Source: Pyxidicoccus sp. MSG2 (GTDB taxonomy: Bacteria > Myxococcota > Myxococcia > Myxococcales > Myxococcaceae). Taken from it: a DNA stretch of 64,000 bases. The stretch lies in assembly GCF_026626705.1 (NCBI RefSeq), contig NZ_JAPNKC010000001.1, forward strand, positions 10,130,001 to 10,194,000, given 5' to 3'. Positions 32,065-41,576 of the stretch are shown here, one piece after another. The translations under genes were made by a program, and so were the position numbers. The notes under the pieces were generated by a model. That model worked only from the letters and a program-made list of their open reading frames with translations, did no database searches and was not told where the DNA came from. Every line of letters begins with the position of its first letter. The first letter of the stretch is position 1.

Positions 32065-33639
32065 TCATGCCCGCTTCAGCACGCCATCCACCGTGCGCCA
32101 GAGGTCGAGCGGGTTGGACTCGCGCAGCTCCGCGGGAAGCAGCACCTCGGGAACGTCCTGGAAGCACACCGGCCGGACGAGGCGGCGCAACGCCCCGGTG
32201 CCCACGGCGGTGAAGCGGCCATCCGCGCTCGCGGGGTAGGGGCCGCCGTGCACCATGGAGGGACAGACCTCCACCCCCGTGGGCACGCCGTTCATCAGCA
32301 CGCGGCCCACCCGGTCCGCGAGGACGGGGAGCAGCTCGGACGCCAGCGCGTGGTCTCCGGTCTCCACCATCAACGTCGCGGTGAGCTGGCCCTCCAGGTG
32401 CGAGGCCACGCGAGCAATGTCCCGGGGCTCCCGCACGCGGGCCAGCACCGCGCAGCTTCCGAACACCTCGTCCGTCAGCGTCGCGTCCTTCAGCACCGCG
32501 CCCGCATCCACTTCGAACAGCGCGGGGGCGCCCCGGGCACCGTCGCACTCGCCGCGGACCCACGTGCGGGTGTCCGCGCGCGCGGCGAGCCGGACTACGC
32601 CCTCGCGGAAGCGCTCGGCGATGGCGGGCGTCAGCATGGGGGCCGCGGAGACGGCGCCCAGCCGCTCCACGAGGCGGGCCCGGAAGGCCTCGTAGCCAGG
32701 GCCCTCGGCGGCCACGAGCAGCCCGGGTGAGGTGCAGAACTGGCCCGCACCCTGGAGGATGGATGCGGCCAGTGCGTCCGCCAGCGCCTCGGGACGCGTG
32801 GCCAGCGCCTCGGGCAGGAGGAAGACGGGGTTGATGGAGCCCATCTCCGCGAAGACGGGGATGGGGACGGGCCGCGCGGCGGCGAGGTCCATCAGCGCGC
32901 GGCCTCCTGCGCGTGAGCCGGTGAAGCCCACGGCGCGGATGGCAGGGTGTTGCACCAGGGCACGGCCCACCTGCGTGCCGGCGTCGAACAGGAGCGAGAA
33001 CACTCCTTCCGGCAGGCCGCATGCGGCCACCGCGGCGCGCACCGCCTCGCCCGCGCGCTCGGACGTGGCCGGGTGCGCGGGGTGGGCCTTGACGACGACG
33101 GGACAGCCCGCCGCCAGCGCGGACGCGGTGTCGCCGCCCGCGACGGAGAAGGCGAGCGGGAAGTTGCTCGCGCCGAACACCGCCACCGGTCCCACCGCGC
33201 GCAGCATGGAGCGCAGGTCCGGCCGGGGCGCGGGGCGCCGCTCGGGCAGCGCGTGGTCGATGCGCGCGTCCACCCAGCTTCCCTCCTCGAGGAGGCGGGC
33301 GAACTGACGGAACTGTCCGGCGGCGCGGCCCAGCTCGCCCTGGATGCGCGCAGGGGGCAGGCCCGTCTCCCGGGGCGTGACGGCCAGGAAGTCGGCCTCG
33401 GCCGCCAGGAGCGACTCGGCGATGTGCTCCAGGAAGACGGCACGCTGGCGCGAGGACAGCGCCGCGAAGACGGGCGCGGCCTCCTCCGCGAGTTGGCAGG
33501 CCCGCTCCACCTCGTGCGGGTGCGCCGAGTGATAGCGGGGCTCCAGGGCCAATCCGGCCGCCGGGTCCCATCCGGTGAAGGTCGTACCGCCGGGCTCACC
33601 GCGCCCGGCGCCAATCCAAGACAATCCCATCCATTCCAT
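32065..33639 (-). CDS. 2,5-dioxovalerate (alpha-ketoglutarate semialdehyde) dehydrogenase
   Basis: 524 residues, aldehyde dehydrogenase superfamily. Asn159 (FGASNFP), Lys184, Glu265 (FAEMGS) and Cys302 (GAGQFCTSPG) form the standard catalytic set. The length and the GQFCTSPGL wording match the KGSADH branch. It would oxidise 2-oxoglutarate semialdehyde to 2-oxoglutarate with NAD(P)+, the last step of hydroxyproline breakdown. Last gene of the six-gene operon, 15 bp after the deaminase gene. Confidence 0.9.
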   Translation of the reverse strand: MEWMGLSWIGAGRGEPGGTTFTGWDPAAGLALEPRYHSAHPHEVERACQLAEEAAPVFAALSSRQRAVFLEHIAESLLAAEADFLAVTPRETGLPPARIQGELGRAAGQFRQFARLLEEGSWVDARIDHALPERRPAPRPDLRSMLRAVGPVAVFGASNFPLAFSVAGGDTASALAAGCPVVVKAHPAHPATSERAGEAVRAAVAACGLPEGVFSLLFDAGTQVGRALVQHPAIRAVGFTGSRAGGRALMDLAAARPVPIPVFAEMGSINPVFLLPEALATRPEALADALAASILQGAGQFCTSPGLLVAAEGPGYEAFRARLVERLGAVSAAPMLTPAIAERFREGVVRLAARADTRTWVRGECDGARGAPALFEVDAGAVLKDATLTDEVFGSCAVLARVREPRDIARVASHLEGQLTATLMVETGDHALASELLPVLADRVGRVLMNGVPTGVEVCPSMVHGGPYPASADGRFTAVGTGALRRLVRPVCFQDVPEVLLPAELRESNPLDLWRTVDGVLKRA

Positions 33640-33654
33640 GCCGCAAGTCCTCGC

Positions 33655-34545
33655 TTACAGGGTCGGCCGGTTCGCCAGCGCTTCTCGCAGCACGCGCAGG
33701 CACTCCTCGCGCTCGGCGCCGACAAGCTCCAGCCGGGGGCCGCGGACGCGCTCGTGGCCCCAGCCCACTTCCTGCTGCACCAGCTTGATGAGCTGGACGA
33801 ACTTCGTCACGGTGTCCAGCCGCAGCAGCGGCAGGAACCAGCGGTACAGCGCGAAGGCGGCGTCCTTCTTTCCGGCCATGGCCAGCTCGAACAGGCGTAC
33901 CGATTCGCCCGGGAAGGCATTCACCAGCCCCGCGACCCAGAAGCGCGCGCCCGCCTCCACGCCCTCCACCAGGCAGTCATCCACGCCCACGCCCAGGGCG
34001 AGCCGGTCTCCTAGCAGAGCGCGGATGCCGGTGACGCGCCGGGCATCGGTGGAGGACTCCTTCACCGCGGAGGCGTTGTCGAACTCGGCGGCCAGCTCGG
34101 CCAGGTGTGCTGGCGTGAAGTCCGTCCGGTAGGCCACGGGGTTGTTGTAGAGCAGGCACGGCAGCTTCGTGGCGCGGAGGACGGCGGCCACGTGGGCCTT
34201 CATCTCGCGCCAGTCGCTGGAATAGACATACGGCGGCAGCACCATCAGCCCCGCGCAGCCTGCGTCCTCGGCGGCCTTCGCCAGCCGCACGGCCTCCGCG
34301 GTGGAGAGGGCGGCGATGCCCGGGATGATGGGGGCGTTCACCGCCTCCGTGCAGGTGCGCATCAGCGCGACCTTCTCTTCGAGGCTCAGGGTCGCGCCCT
34401 CACCCAGCGAGCCGCAGGGGATGATGCCGGTGCAGCCTTGCGACACGAGCCAGCGCACGTGCGCGCGCACCGCGCCGTGGTCGACGGACAGGTCCGCGTT
34501 GAAAGTGGTGGTGATGGCGGGAAGGACACCATTCCAGGGGCTCAT
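33655..34545 (-). CDS. DapA-family 1-pyrroline-4-hydroxy-2-carboxylate deaminase
   Basis: 296 residues, class I aldolase-type TIM barrel. Schiff-base Lys162 (AVKESS) and Tyr133 (LLYNNP) are both present. The family covers several lyases and deaminases, but here it lies between D-hydroxyproline dehydrogenase and KGSADH genes. This fixes the likely reaction: deamination and dehydration of the pyrroline to 2-oxoglutarate semialdehyde. Overlaps the upstream gene by four bases. Confidence 0.87.
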   Translation of the reverse strand: MSPWNGVLPAITTTFNADLSVDHGAVRAHVRWLVSQGCTGIIPCGSLGEGATLSLEEKVALMRTCTEAVNAPIIPGIAALSTAEAVRLAKAAEDAGCAGLMVLPPYVYSSDWREMKAHVAAVLRATKLPCLLYNNPVAYRTDFTPAHLAELAAEFDNASAVKESSTDARRVTGIRALLGDRLALGVGVDDCLVEGVEAGARFWVAGLVNAFPGESVRLFELAMAGKKDAAFALYRWFLPLLRLDTVTKFVQLIKLVQQEVGWGHERVRGPRLELVGAEREECLRVLREALANRPTL

Positions 34546-35819
34546 GACGCTCTCTTCGGGGTGGGTGGGGTTTCAGGAGGAAGTCGGAGGCTGCCGATGC
34601 GCGCGGGCATGCAGGGCGGACGCACGTCCTCGGCGGACCAGCCGAAGAGGGCCTCCGCCGCGGCGCCGCAGGTGCGGCCCTGGCAGGAGCCCATGCCCAG
34701 CCGCGCATACAGCCGGGCCTCGCGCAGGTCGCGGCAGCCCTCCAGCGCGGAGAGCGGCACGTCCTCGCAGCGGCACAGCAGCGTGTTCGGCGTGGCGAGC
34801 CGGCGCAGTTCGGGGCGGGGGGCATCGTGCTGGGCAAGCGCGCCGGCGAAGATCCGGATGCGCCGCCACGAGTTCACCAGCGCGTCCGGGGCGGGCTGCT
34901 CCGCGGCGGCGAGGCCGGCCAGTTCTCCGGTGACGAGGGCCTGGTCCACTCCGCCGATGCCGAGGAGCTCGCCCACGGCGTGGACGCGAGGCACGCGCGT
35001 CTCCAGCCGGTCGTCCACGACCACCGCGCCGCCGGACACCTCGCAGCCCAGCAGCCGTGCCATCTCCAGGTTGGGCACGAGCCCCCAGGCCGCGCCCAGG
35101 TAGTCACACGCGAGCTGCTCCTCTCGGCCGTTCACGGACATCCGGACGCTCTCGAGCTGGCGCTCGCCACGTGCTTCCAGGACCCACGACTCCGTGGTCG
35201 TGCGCACTCCCAGGAGTCCCGCTGACAGCACCGCGCCCTGGAGCAGCTTGCCCGGGTAGCGCCAGAGCTGGAGGGCGAAGCCCCAGTGACGCGCGGCGGG
35301 CGCCTGCTCGGCGACGAGGAGGACTTCGGCTCCGTGGGCGTGAAGCGTCGCGGCGGCGGCGAGCAGCAGGGGGCCCGTGCCGGCCAGCACCACGCGGCGG
35401 TCTCGGATGGGGAGGCCGTCCTTGACGAGCACCTGCAGGCCGCTGACGCCCAGCACGCCCGGCAACGTCCAGCCGGGGAAGGGGAGGAAACGCTCCCGCG
35501 CTCCCGTGGCGAGCACCAGCCGGCCGTAGCGCACCGCGAGCGAGGATGGGCCCTCCTCGACGAGGAGGAGCCCCGGCTCGGGCGCGGCGACGACGCGAGC
35601 CCCGGGACGGAAGCGCGCGCCGGAGGCGGCGAAGCGCGAGAGCCAGCGGCGGGCGAGCCGGTTCGAGCCCTTCCGTGCCTCGCCGCGCCAGACCTGTCCA
35701 CCGGGCTCCGGCTGTGCGTCCAGGACGAGAACGTCCAGGCCCGCCTCGGCGGCCCGGCACGCGGCGGCGAGCCCGCCCGGCCCGGCACCAATGACGACGA
35801 GGTCGCAGGCCTCACGCAT
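34542..35819 (-). CDS. D-hydroxyproline dehydrogenase, FAD/NADH-type alpha subunit
   Basis: 425 residues. N-terminal FAD-binding Rossmann fold (VVIGAGPGGLAAACRAAEAG, then DAQ), a second nucleotide-binding motif (VVLAGTGPLLLAAA), and a C-terminal BFD-like 2Fe-2S domain (LCRCEDV...GSCQGRTCG). This is the HcnB/sarcosine-oxidase-alpha layout. With the small ferredoxin-like and the DAO-like neighbours it makes the three-subunit amine dehydrogenase seen in pseudomonad hydroxyproline loci. Confidence 0.9.
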   Translation of the reverse strand: MREACDLVVIGAGPGGLAAACRAAEAGLDVLVLDAQPEPGGQVWRGEARKGSNRLARRWLSRFAASGARFRPGARVVAAPEPGLLLVEEGPSSLAVRYGRLVLATGARERFLPFPGWTLPGVLGVSGLQVLVKDGLPIRDRRVVLAGTGPLLLAAAATLHAHGAEVLLVAEQAPAARHWGFALQLWRYPGKLLQGAVLSAGLLGVRTTTESWVLEARGERQLESVRMSVNGREEQLACDYLGAAWGLVPNLEMARLLGCEVSGGAVVVDDRLETRVPRVHAVGELLGIGGVDQALVTGELAGLAAAEQPAPDALVNSWRRIRIFAGALAQHDAPRPELRRLATPNTLLCRCEDVPLSALEGCRDLREARLYARLGMGSCQGRTCGAAAEALFGWSAEDVRPPCMPARIGSLRLPPETPPTPKRAS

Positions 35820-36081
35820 CGGTGACCACCTCCAGGTCCTCGCGGCAGGGCGTGAGGCACGTCAGCACCTCGGGCACGCCGTCCACGGTGGCGCGGCACT
35901 CGAAGCAGACGCCCATGCCACACAGTGGCGCGCGCGGGCGCCCTCCCAGGTCGCTCCGGCTGACGAAGTCTCCGGCCACGGCGAGCGCCGCCGCCACCGA
36001 GGTGCCCGAGGGCACGGTGATGGCGCGGCCGTTGATGCGCAGGGTGACGGACCTGGCGGCCTTTGCTCCGGACTCAGGCAT
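35812..36081 (-). CDS. D-hydroxyproline dehydrogenase, 2Fe-2S gamma subunit
   Basis: 89 residues. One plant-type 2Fe-2S fold with cysteines in LCGMGVCFEC and a later TCLTPC, as in HcnA. ATG 36081 overlaps the preceding gene by eight bases and the next by eight, so all three subunits are translationally linked. It would carry electrons between the flavin subunits. Confidence 0.9.
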   Translation of the reverse strand: MPESGAKAARSVTLRINGRAITVPSGTSVAAALAVAGDFVSRSDLGGRPRAPLCGMGVCFECRATVDGVPEVLTCLTPCREDLEVVTDA

Positions 36082-37192
36082 GGAGGGTCTCGAAGCGCGA
36101 GGGCGCGTAGGGCCGGGCGTCGATGGCGCTGGTGCGGCCGAGCAGTTGGTCCGCCACCAGTCGCGCGCTGCCCGGGGCAGTGGTGATGCCGAGCCCCTCA
36201 TGGCCGCAGGCGAGCCACAGCCAGGGCTTGCTCGGATGTCGACCGAGCAGCGGCAGGCCATCCGGAGTCGCCGGGCGCAGGCCCGTCCAGACGCGCAGCG
36301 CCCGCAGCCCATCGAGTCCTGGCATGAAGTCCGTGGCGCGCTTCAGCATGCGCTCCAGGATGGCGGGCTCGACGTGGCCGCCGCTCACGCCCGGCTGGCG
36401 CGAGGAGCCCAGCAGGAGCTGCCCGGTGATTCGCGGCTGGGCGTTGAAGGCAACGGACGCACCATCCGAGCCGTGCGCGCTCTTGAGGTAGCCCAATTCC
36501 ACGAGCTGGTGATGCACCACTGGAGCGCCGCGCTGGGTGATGAGCAGATGTCCCTTGCGCGGGGAGATGGGCAGGTCCGGACAGAGCCGGGGACTGGTCA
36601 CGCCCGCCGCGAGCACGACGTGGCCCGCGGCCAGGACCTCGCCATTCTCCAGCACCACGCCGTCCGGGCGCAGTGTGGCCACGGGGCAGCCGGGCATGAG
36701 CCGGGCTCCGCGCTGCTGAGCACGTCGCGCGAAGTGGAGCGCGGCGAGCGGTGGGTACAGCACGGCATCGTCCGGAACGCGCAGCGCCCCGACGAGGCCG
36801 GGGGACAGGGCCGGCTCCGCCTCTCGGAGCGCGGCGGCGTCCAGCACCTCGGCGCGCACGCCCGCGCCACGGTAGCTCGCGACCTTCGCGGCGATGGCGG
36901 CCTGCTCCTCCTCGTCCGTGGCGAGCCAGAGCGTTCCGCACGCGTCGTACTCGACGGCCATCGGCAGGTCGTCCCGCAGCTCGCGCCAGAGCGCCACGGA
37001 CCAGGCCGTGAGCGCGAGCTCCGCCGCGTTGTCGTCCATGGCCACCAGGTGGCCCATGCCGCACGCAGTGGTGCCCGCGCCGATGGAGCGGGCCTCCACC
37101 AGCGCGACGGACAGCCCCTCGGCGCACAGCACGTCCGCGAGCGCCGCGCCGACGATGCCGCCGCCGACGATGACGCAGTCGAAGACGCTCAT
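36074..37192 (-). CDS. D-hydroxyproline dehydrogenase, FAD-containing beta subunit
   Basis: 372 residues, DAO/glycine-oxidase family. FAD motif VIVGGGIVGAALADVL at the N-terminus and GHEGLGITTAPGSARLVAD near the C-terminus. This is the subunit that oxidises cis-4-hydroxy-D-proline to the pyrroline. ATG 37192 overlaps the epimerase stop by four bases; a longer upstream frame runs antisense to nothing known and is not used. Confidence 0.9.
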   Translation of the reverse strand: MSVFDCVIVGGGIVGAALADVLCAEGLSVALVEARSIGAGTTACGMGHLVAMDDNAAELALTAWSVALWRELRDDLPMAVEYDACGTLWLATDEEEQAAIAAKVASYRGAGVRAEVLDAAALREAEPALSPGLVGALRVPDDAVLYPPLAALHFARRAQQRGARLMPGCPVATLRPDGVVLENGEVLAAGHVVLAAGVTSPRLCPDLPISPRKGHLLITQRGAPVVHHQLVELGYLKSAHGSDGASVAFNAQPRITGQLLLGSSRQPGVSGGHVEPAILERMLKRATDFMPGLDGLRALRVWTGLRPATPDGLPLLGRHPSKPWLWLACGHEGLGITTAPGSARLVADQLLGRTSAIDARPYAPSRFETLHA

Positions 37193-38124
37193 CCGATGCC
37201 CCAGGCGAAGGGGTCCTCGGGGTCGACGAGCAGCGTTGCCTCCGCGTTCACCGAGGCCGTGCCGGTGATGGTGGGCAGGATGCGGGCGCCGTCGCGCACG
37301 TAGCGCGCCTCGAAGCGGCTGCCGATGATGCTCTCCTGCACCCACGTCGCGCCCTCCGCGAGCGCGCCCTCCGCGGCGAGGCACGCGAGCTTGGCGCTCG
37401 TCCCGGTGCCGCAAGGCGAGCGGTCATAGGCGAGCCCCGGACAGAGCACGAAGTTGCGTGCGTCCACGCCGGGCGTGGACGAGGGCGCGTACAGCTCCAC
37501 GTGGTCCACCTCCGCGCCGCCAGTGCCGGTGAGGCCCTGTTCGACCAGCGCGTGCTTGATGGCGGACGCGTACGCGGTGAGTGCAGGGATGTGCCGGGCC
37601 TCCAGGGGGAGGTGGTGTGCCCGGGAGAGGAAGAACCAGTTGCCACCCCAGGCGATGTCTCCGCGCACCTCGCCGTGGCCGGGGACGAGCACGGAGACGT
37701 CGTGGGCCATGCGGTGACTGGGGACGTTGGCGATGCTCACGCGCCCGTCCGGATGCAGCGTGGCCTTGACGACTCCCACGGGCGTCTCCAGGGCGTGGAC
37801 TCCGGGAGTGATGCGGCCCAGGTACTCCAGCGTCTTCACCACGCCGATGGTGCCGTGGCCGCACATGCCCAGGTAGCCGACGTTGTTGAAGAAGATGACG
37901 CCCGCGACGCAGGAGGGGAGGGTGGGGGGACACAGCAGCGCGCCCACCATGACGTCCGAGCCACGAGGCTCGCAGACGATGGCCTTGCGAAAGGCGTCGA
38001 ACTGCTCCCGGAAGCGCTCGCGCAGGGTCGCCATGTCGCCCGTTCCCAGCTCCGGTCCCCCGTCGGTGACGACGCGGGTGGGCTCGCCGCCGGTATGGCT
38101 GTCGATGACACGAATGCGCCGCAT
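37189..38124 (-). CDS. 4-hydroxyproline 2-epimerase
   Basis: 311 residues, proline racemase superfamily. Both catalytic cysteines are present: Cys88 in MCGHGTIG and Cys238 in SPCGTGTSAKLA. Enzymes that dehydrate trans-3-hydroxyproline have Thr at the first site, so this is an epimerase, converting trans-4-hydroxy-L-proline to cis-4-hydroxy-D-proline. ATG 38124 is used because GGAGGGAG lies upstream and it matches the family start. First gene of the operon; the promoter must lie in the next 400 bp. Confidence 0.92.
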   Translation of the reverse strand: MRRIRVIDSHTGGEPTRVVTDGGPELGTGDMATLRERFREQFDAFRKAIVCEPRGSDVMVGALLCPPTLPSCVAGVIFFNNVGYLGMCGHGTIGVVKTLEYLGRITPGVHALETPVGVVKATLHPDGRVSIANVPSHRMAHDVSVLVPGHGEVRGDIAWGGNWFFLSRAHHLPLEARHIPALTAYASAIKHALVEQGLTGTGGAEVDHVELYAPSSTPGVDARNFVLCPGLAYDRSPCGTGTSAKLACLAAEGALAEGATWVQESIIGSRFEARYVRDGARILPTITGTASVNAEATLLVDPEDPFAWGIG

Positions 38125-38535
38125 GCTGACTCTCCCTCCGAACCTCTCGAAGGCTACCCTAGGAACCCCGGAGCGCGGTTTCTTGAGGGTTCCGCGCACG
38201 GCGGCGAAGGAATCGCGCAAATGCAGCCCCAGGCCACGACAGGCCCTGAGTAGCGCGGCGCGCCACAGATCCACGCGAGCCGTAACCCGCGGCGTCACAC
38301 GGAGTCGGCGCTTCGGGTGTGGCACGAGCGCGACACAGAGAGAGCTCTGCCGTGGGCCGTCATGGCGCGACGGGTGCATCGCGCGCGGCCGCGTTCGCAG
38401 GGTCCTTCTGTCCGGCCTTGCCGCGCCTGGCGGAGTCAGTCGTGCCATTCCCAAGGCGGTGAGTCGTTGCCGCCCGGCCCTCCGCTCGCCTCATCCAACT
38501 GAAGTCATCCCCTCTCATCGACACGGAGGTCGTTG
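38125..38535. other. Divergent intergenic region between the hydroxyproline operon and a lipoprotein gene
   Basis: About 410 bp with no gene I can support. It must hold the promoters of the operon and of the lipoprotein gene. I saw no clear -35/-10, -24/-12 or palindromic operator, and no transcription factor gene sits directly beside it. Confidence 0.5.
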
Positions 38536-39783
38536 ATGTCGTTGTCCAAGTTCGCAGCAGGGAAGTGGTTGTTGTTGTGCGGAGTGCTGGGTGGGGCCGT
38601 GGCGCTGGGGGGCGCCTGTGGCTCGCCCGAAGCAGAGGTCGAGCTGCAAGCGCAGGAGTCACAGTCGCTCATCGCCTGTAATCGCGTCGTGGGCGCCACC
38701 ACCATCTGCGGCACGGTCACCAACGCGTCGGGCGCGGCCATTGCCGGGGCGCAGGTGAATCTCCAGGGCGTCCTGACGACCACCGCCTCGGACGGCTCGT
38801 TCTCCGTCACCTCCGCGTCGCTGACTCCGGGCGCGCCGCTGACCATCAGCGCGGTGGGCTACATGCCGCACGTCGGCGCCGTCACGCGAGACGTCCTCGG
38901 GGCCCGCTTCACGTTGCAGACGCTGTACCGGCAGACCTTCTCGGGAGGCATTGTCACCGTCACGGACCCTCGCAGTGGCGCGGGCATCCGGGTGGACCTG
39001 GGCAAGCTGGCGAGCACCACCGGGCAGACCATCGTCTCGCCCTTCACGGTAGGCGTGCGCTACATCGACACGGGCCTGCTGGCGATGCCGGGGGCCGACG
39101 GTGCCATCAACCTGTCCGGCCAGCCTGTCTTCCTGGAGACGCGCGGCGCCATCTACACCGAGGTCCGTGACGCGGCAGGGCGCCTGCTCAAGCTCGCCGC
39201 CGGGACGACCGCCCAGGCGTTCATCCCCATCGCCGGGAGCATGAACGCGTCCTCTCCGGCGAGCATCGCCCTGTGGTCCATGCCCGTGGGCAGCAACCAG
39301 TGGCGCCAGCAGCCGGCCACGGCCTCGAAGACGACCAACCCGTCCCGGTGCACTGTCGGCCAGGCCCCCGCGTGCAGCGCGGACCAGTGCGACCCGGCCG
39401 CCACGAACCGCTACACGGGCAACACCAACGAGATTGGCTTCATCAACGCGGACATCGAGAAGGTCAACCCCGCGTGCATCCGGATCGTGCTGAACGCCGC
39501 CGCGCTGCCGCCCGGCACCCCGCTGCCCGTCTGCCTGGACCTGGAGATTGCCATTCCTGGCGGCGGCACGCAGACGCGCACCGTGTGCGTGGGGGACGGC
39601 ACGGACGTCATGTACAACCTGCCCCCCAACGCCAACATCACCGTGCGCCAGGCGACGGGCTATGGCTGCCCGCCCCCGCCGAGCACCAGCCTGGTCGTCA
39701 ACACGGGCGCTCCATGGGGCGGCACTGGCGTGCCCGCTCCGGCTCAGTGCAACGGCGTGCTGACGCTTCCGCCGCTGCCGTGA
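38536..39783 (+). CDS. Lipoprotein with carboxypeptidase-regulatory-like domain
   Basis: 415 residues. Lipoprotein-like signal (VALGGAC). After it comes a carboxypeptidase regulatory-like beta domain (about 55-130: ICGTVTNASGAAIAGAQVNLQG...DGSFSVT), then a larger beta-rich domain with cysteines. ATG 38536 follows GGAGGT by five bases. The overall arrangement resembles surface lipoproteins of myxobacteria that have no assigned function. Confidence 0.75.
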   Translation: MSLSKFAAGKWLLLCGVLGGAVALGGACGSPEAEVELQAQESQSLIACNRVVGATTICGTVTNASGAAIAGAQVNLQGVLTTTASDGSFSVTSASLTPGAPLTISAVGYMPHVGAVTRDVLGARFTLQTLYRQTFSGGIVTVTDPRSGAGIRVDLGKLASTTGQTIVSPFTVGVRYIDTGLLAMPGADGAINLSGQPVFLETRGAIYTEVRDAAGRLLKLAAGTTAQAFIPIAGSMNASSPASIALWSMPVGSNQWRQQPATASKTTNPSRCTVGQAPACSADQCDPAATNRYTGNTNEIGFINADIEKVNPACIRIVLNAAALPPGTPLPVCLDLEIAIPGGGTQTRTVCVGDGTDVMYNLPPNANITVRQATGYGCPPPPSTSLVVNTGAPWGGTGVPAPAQCNGVLTLPPLP

Positions 39784-39789
39784 GCCCGG

Positions 39790-39823
39790 CCCGTGGGCGG
39801 CGCTTCCTGGCGTCGCCCATGGG
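39790..39823. terminator. Hairpin between lipoprotein and antiporter genes
   Basis: cccgtgggcg/cgcccatggg forms a 10-bp stem with one G-T pair between the stops of two convergent genes. No T-run. Confidence 0.5.
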
Positions 39824-39882
39824 TGAGGTGTGGCGCCCCTGGGGTGCTGGAGCCCGACCAGGGCCAAGCACCGACGGGGGCG

Positions 39883-41526
39883 TCACGAAGCACTGCCGGA
39901 ATCGGCGCTCGGAGTGAGCTGCTGCAGGTCCAACTCCTCCAGGTCGAGCTCCTGCTCGACGCGCTGGAAGGCCGCATCGCCGATGGTGCCGTCCGCCCGC
40001 AGCGCGAGGAGCCGCTGCCGCTCCGCCGAGGTGGCCCTGCGCACGATGGCCACGTCGGCGTCGGGCGTGGGACCTTCAACAGTGGCAGCCCCGTGCGGCA
40101 CGCTGACGCCGCCGGCCAGCTCCGCCTGGGCTCGCCGGAGCATGACCTCGTAGCGGCGGCGCAGCAGCCCCGACATCTCGTCGCCGTCGCCCGGCTGCTC
40201 GGACGTGGCCGAGAGCGCGGCGCGCAACGTCTCGACACGGGCGAGCCGGACCTCCCGCTCCACCGAGCCGTCGTCCTCGAGGCGGAGCATGCTCATGAGG
40301 GGCCGCAGCGACATTCCCTGCACGACCAGCGTCCCGAGCACGACGGCGAATGCGGTGAAGAGAATCAGGTCGCGGTAGGGGAACGCAGCCCCGTCAGCCC
40401 CGCCGGCCGGAAGCGCGAGCGCCGCGGCGAGGGTCACGATTCCTCGCATGCCGCACCAGCCGACGACCGCGGCGGCGCCCCTCGACAGACCCACCTTGTC
40501 CTGGTGCCCGGGCGCGCGGCCCGGCGCCGGACGACTGCACCACCAGCGACTGAACGCAGCGGCGGCCGACACCCATGCGATGCGCGCGACAATCGTCGCG
40601 GTGCACACCGCGGCCGCGATGCCGGAGTACTCGAGGAGCGTGCGCGAGTCGATGCGGCCCAGGATGCCCTTCAGCTGGAAGCCGACGAGGATGAAGGCGA
40701 GCACGTTCAGCACGAAGACGGCGAACTCCCAGACCGCATACGACGGGATGCGGATGCGGGCCGGGATGATGTCCGCGACGCGGCGGGAGGTCACCATCGC
40801 GAAGACGACGACGGTGAGGATGCCGGAGAGGTGGAGCCGCTCCGCGAGCAGCCAGACGGCGAACGTCCCGCAGAACTGGACGACGACCGCGATGGAGACG
40901 TCCTGGATCCGCGCGGTCACCCGGATGACCACACTCGACAGCACGAACGCGAGCACCACGCTGCCCACGGTGACGACGAAGAGCATCGGGATGGCGCTCG
41001 CTGGCGACATCGTCCCCGCGAGCGCCGCCCCGACGGCGAGGCGGTAGACCAGGAGCGCGCTCGCGTCGTTGAACAGACTCTCGCCCTCGAGGATGACGAG
41101 GAGCCGATGCGGCGGGCGGAGCTGCTTGAGCACGGCGGTCGCGGCCGCCGCGTCCGGAGGCGCCACGATTGCGCCGAGTGCGATGGCGACGGCCCAGGGC
41201 ATGTCCGGCACGAGCAGGCGGGCCACCAGCGCGACGGCGGCGATGGTGAGCCCGACGGCGCCGATGGCGAGGCCGGCGACGGTCCGCCAGTTCGCCCAGA
41301 GGTCACGCGGGGATGAATCGAACGCGGCGTCCAGCAGCACCGGCGCGACGAAGAGCGTGAGCGCGAGCTCAGGGTCCAGGACCAGCGTCGGCGTGCCGGG
41401 GACGAGCGCCAGACCCGCACCGGCGAGTGCCACCATCGCGGGGTAGGGGACCCCGATGCGCTTGGAGAGCGCGGTGAGGCCCGCACCGGCGAGCAACAGG
41501 GCGATGATGATCTCGAAGACGTGCAT
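39883..41526 (-). CDS. CPA1-family Na+(K+)/H+ antiporter
   Basis: 547 residues. About eleven or twelve hydrophobic segments, then a charged cytoplasmic tail of about 140 residues. Family hallmarks include LDAAFDSSP, GAIVAPPDAAAATAVL (usual GAIVSPTDPVA, here with PPDAA), and EGESLFNDASALL. It would exchange Na+ or K+ for H+ at the inner membrane. Monocistronic, convergent with the lipoprotein gene. Confidence 0.92.
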   Translation of the reverse strand: MHVFEIIIALLLAGAGLTALSKRIGVPYPAMVALAGAGLALVPGTPTLVLDPELALTLFVAPVLLDAAFDSSPRDLWANWRTVAGLAIGAVGLTIAAVALVARLLVPDMPWAVAIALGAIVAPPDAAAATAVLKQLRPPHRLLVILEGESLFNDASALLVYRLAVGAALAGTMSPASAIPMLFVVTVGSVVLAFVLSSVVIRVTARIQDVSIAVVVQFCGTFAVWLLAERLHLSGILTVVVFAMVTSRRVADIIPARIRIPSYAVWEFAVFVLNVLAFILVGFQLKGILGRIDSRTLLEYSGIAAAVCTATIVARIAWVSAAAAFSRWWCSRPAPGRAPGHQDKVGLSRGAAAVVGWCGMRGIVTLAAALALPAGGADGAAFPYRDLILFTAFAVVLGTLVVQGMSLRPLMSMLRLEDDGSVEREVRLARVETLRAALSATSEQPGDGDEMSGLLRRRYEVMLRRAQAELAGGVSVPHGAATVEGPTPDADVAIVRRATSAERQRLLALRADGTIGDAAFQRVEQELDLEELDLQQLTPSADSGSAS

Positions 41527-41576
41527 CCGGGATGACCTCTGCGACCGCGTGGTGTTTGCCGCACCTTACGCCACGC

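Noticed and set aside
29741..33571. Very long minus-strand open frame (over 1200 codons) across the collagenase and ALDH genes
   Set aside because: It is antisense or out of frame to two well-supported genes and has the Arg/Ala/Gly/Pro-rich composition of a GC-rich shadow frame.
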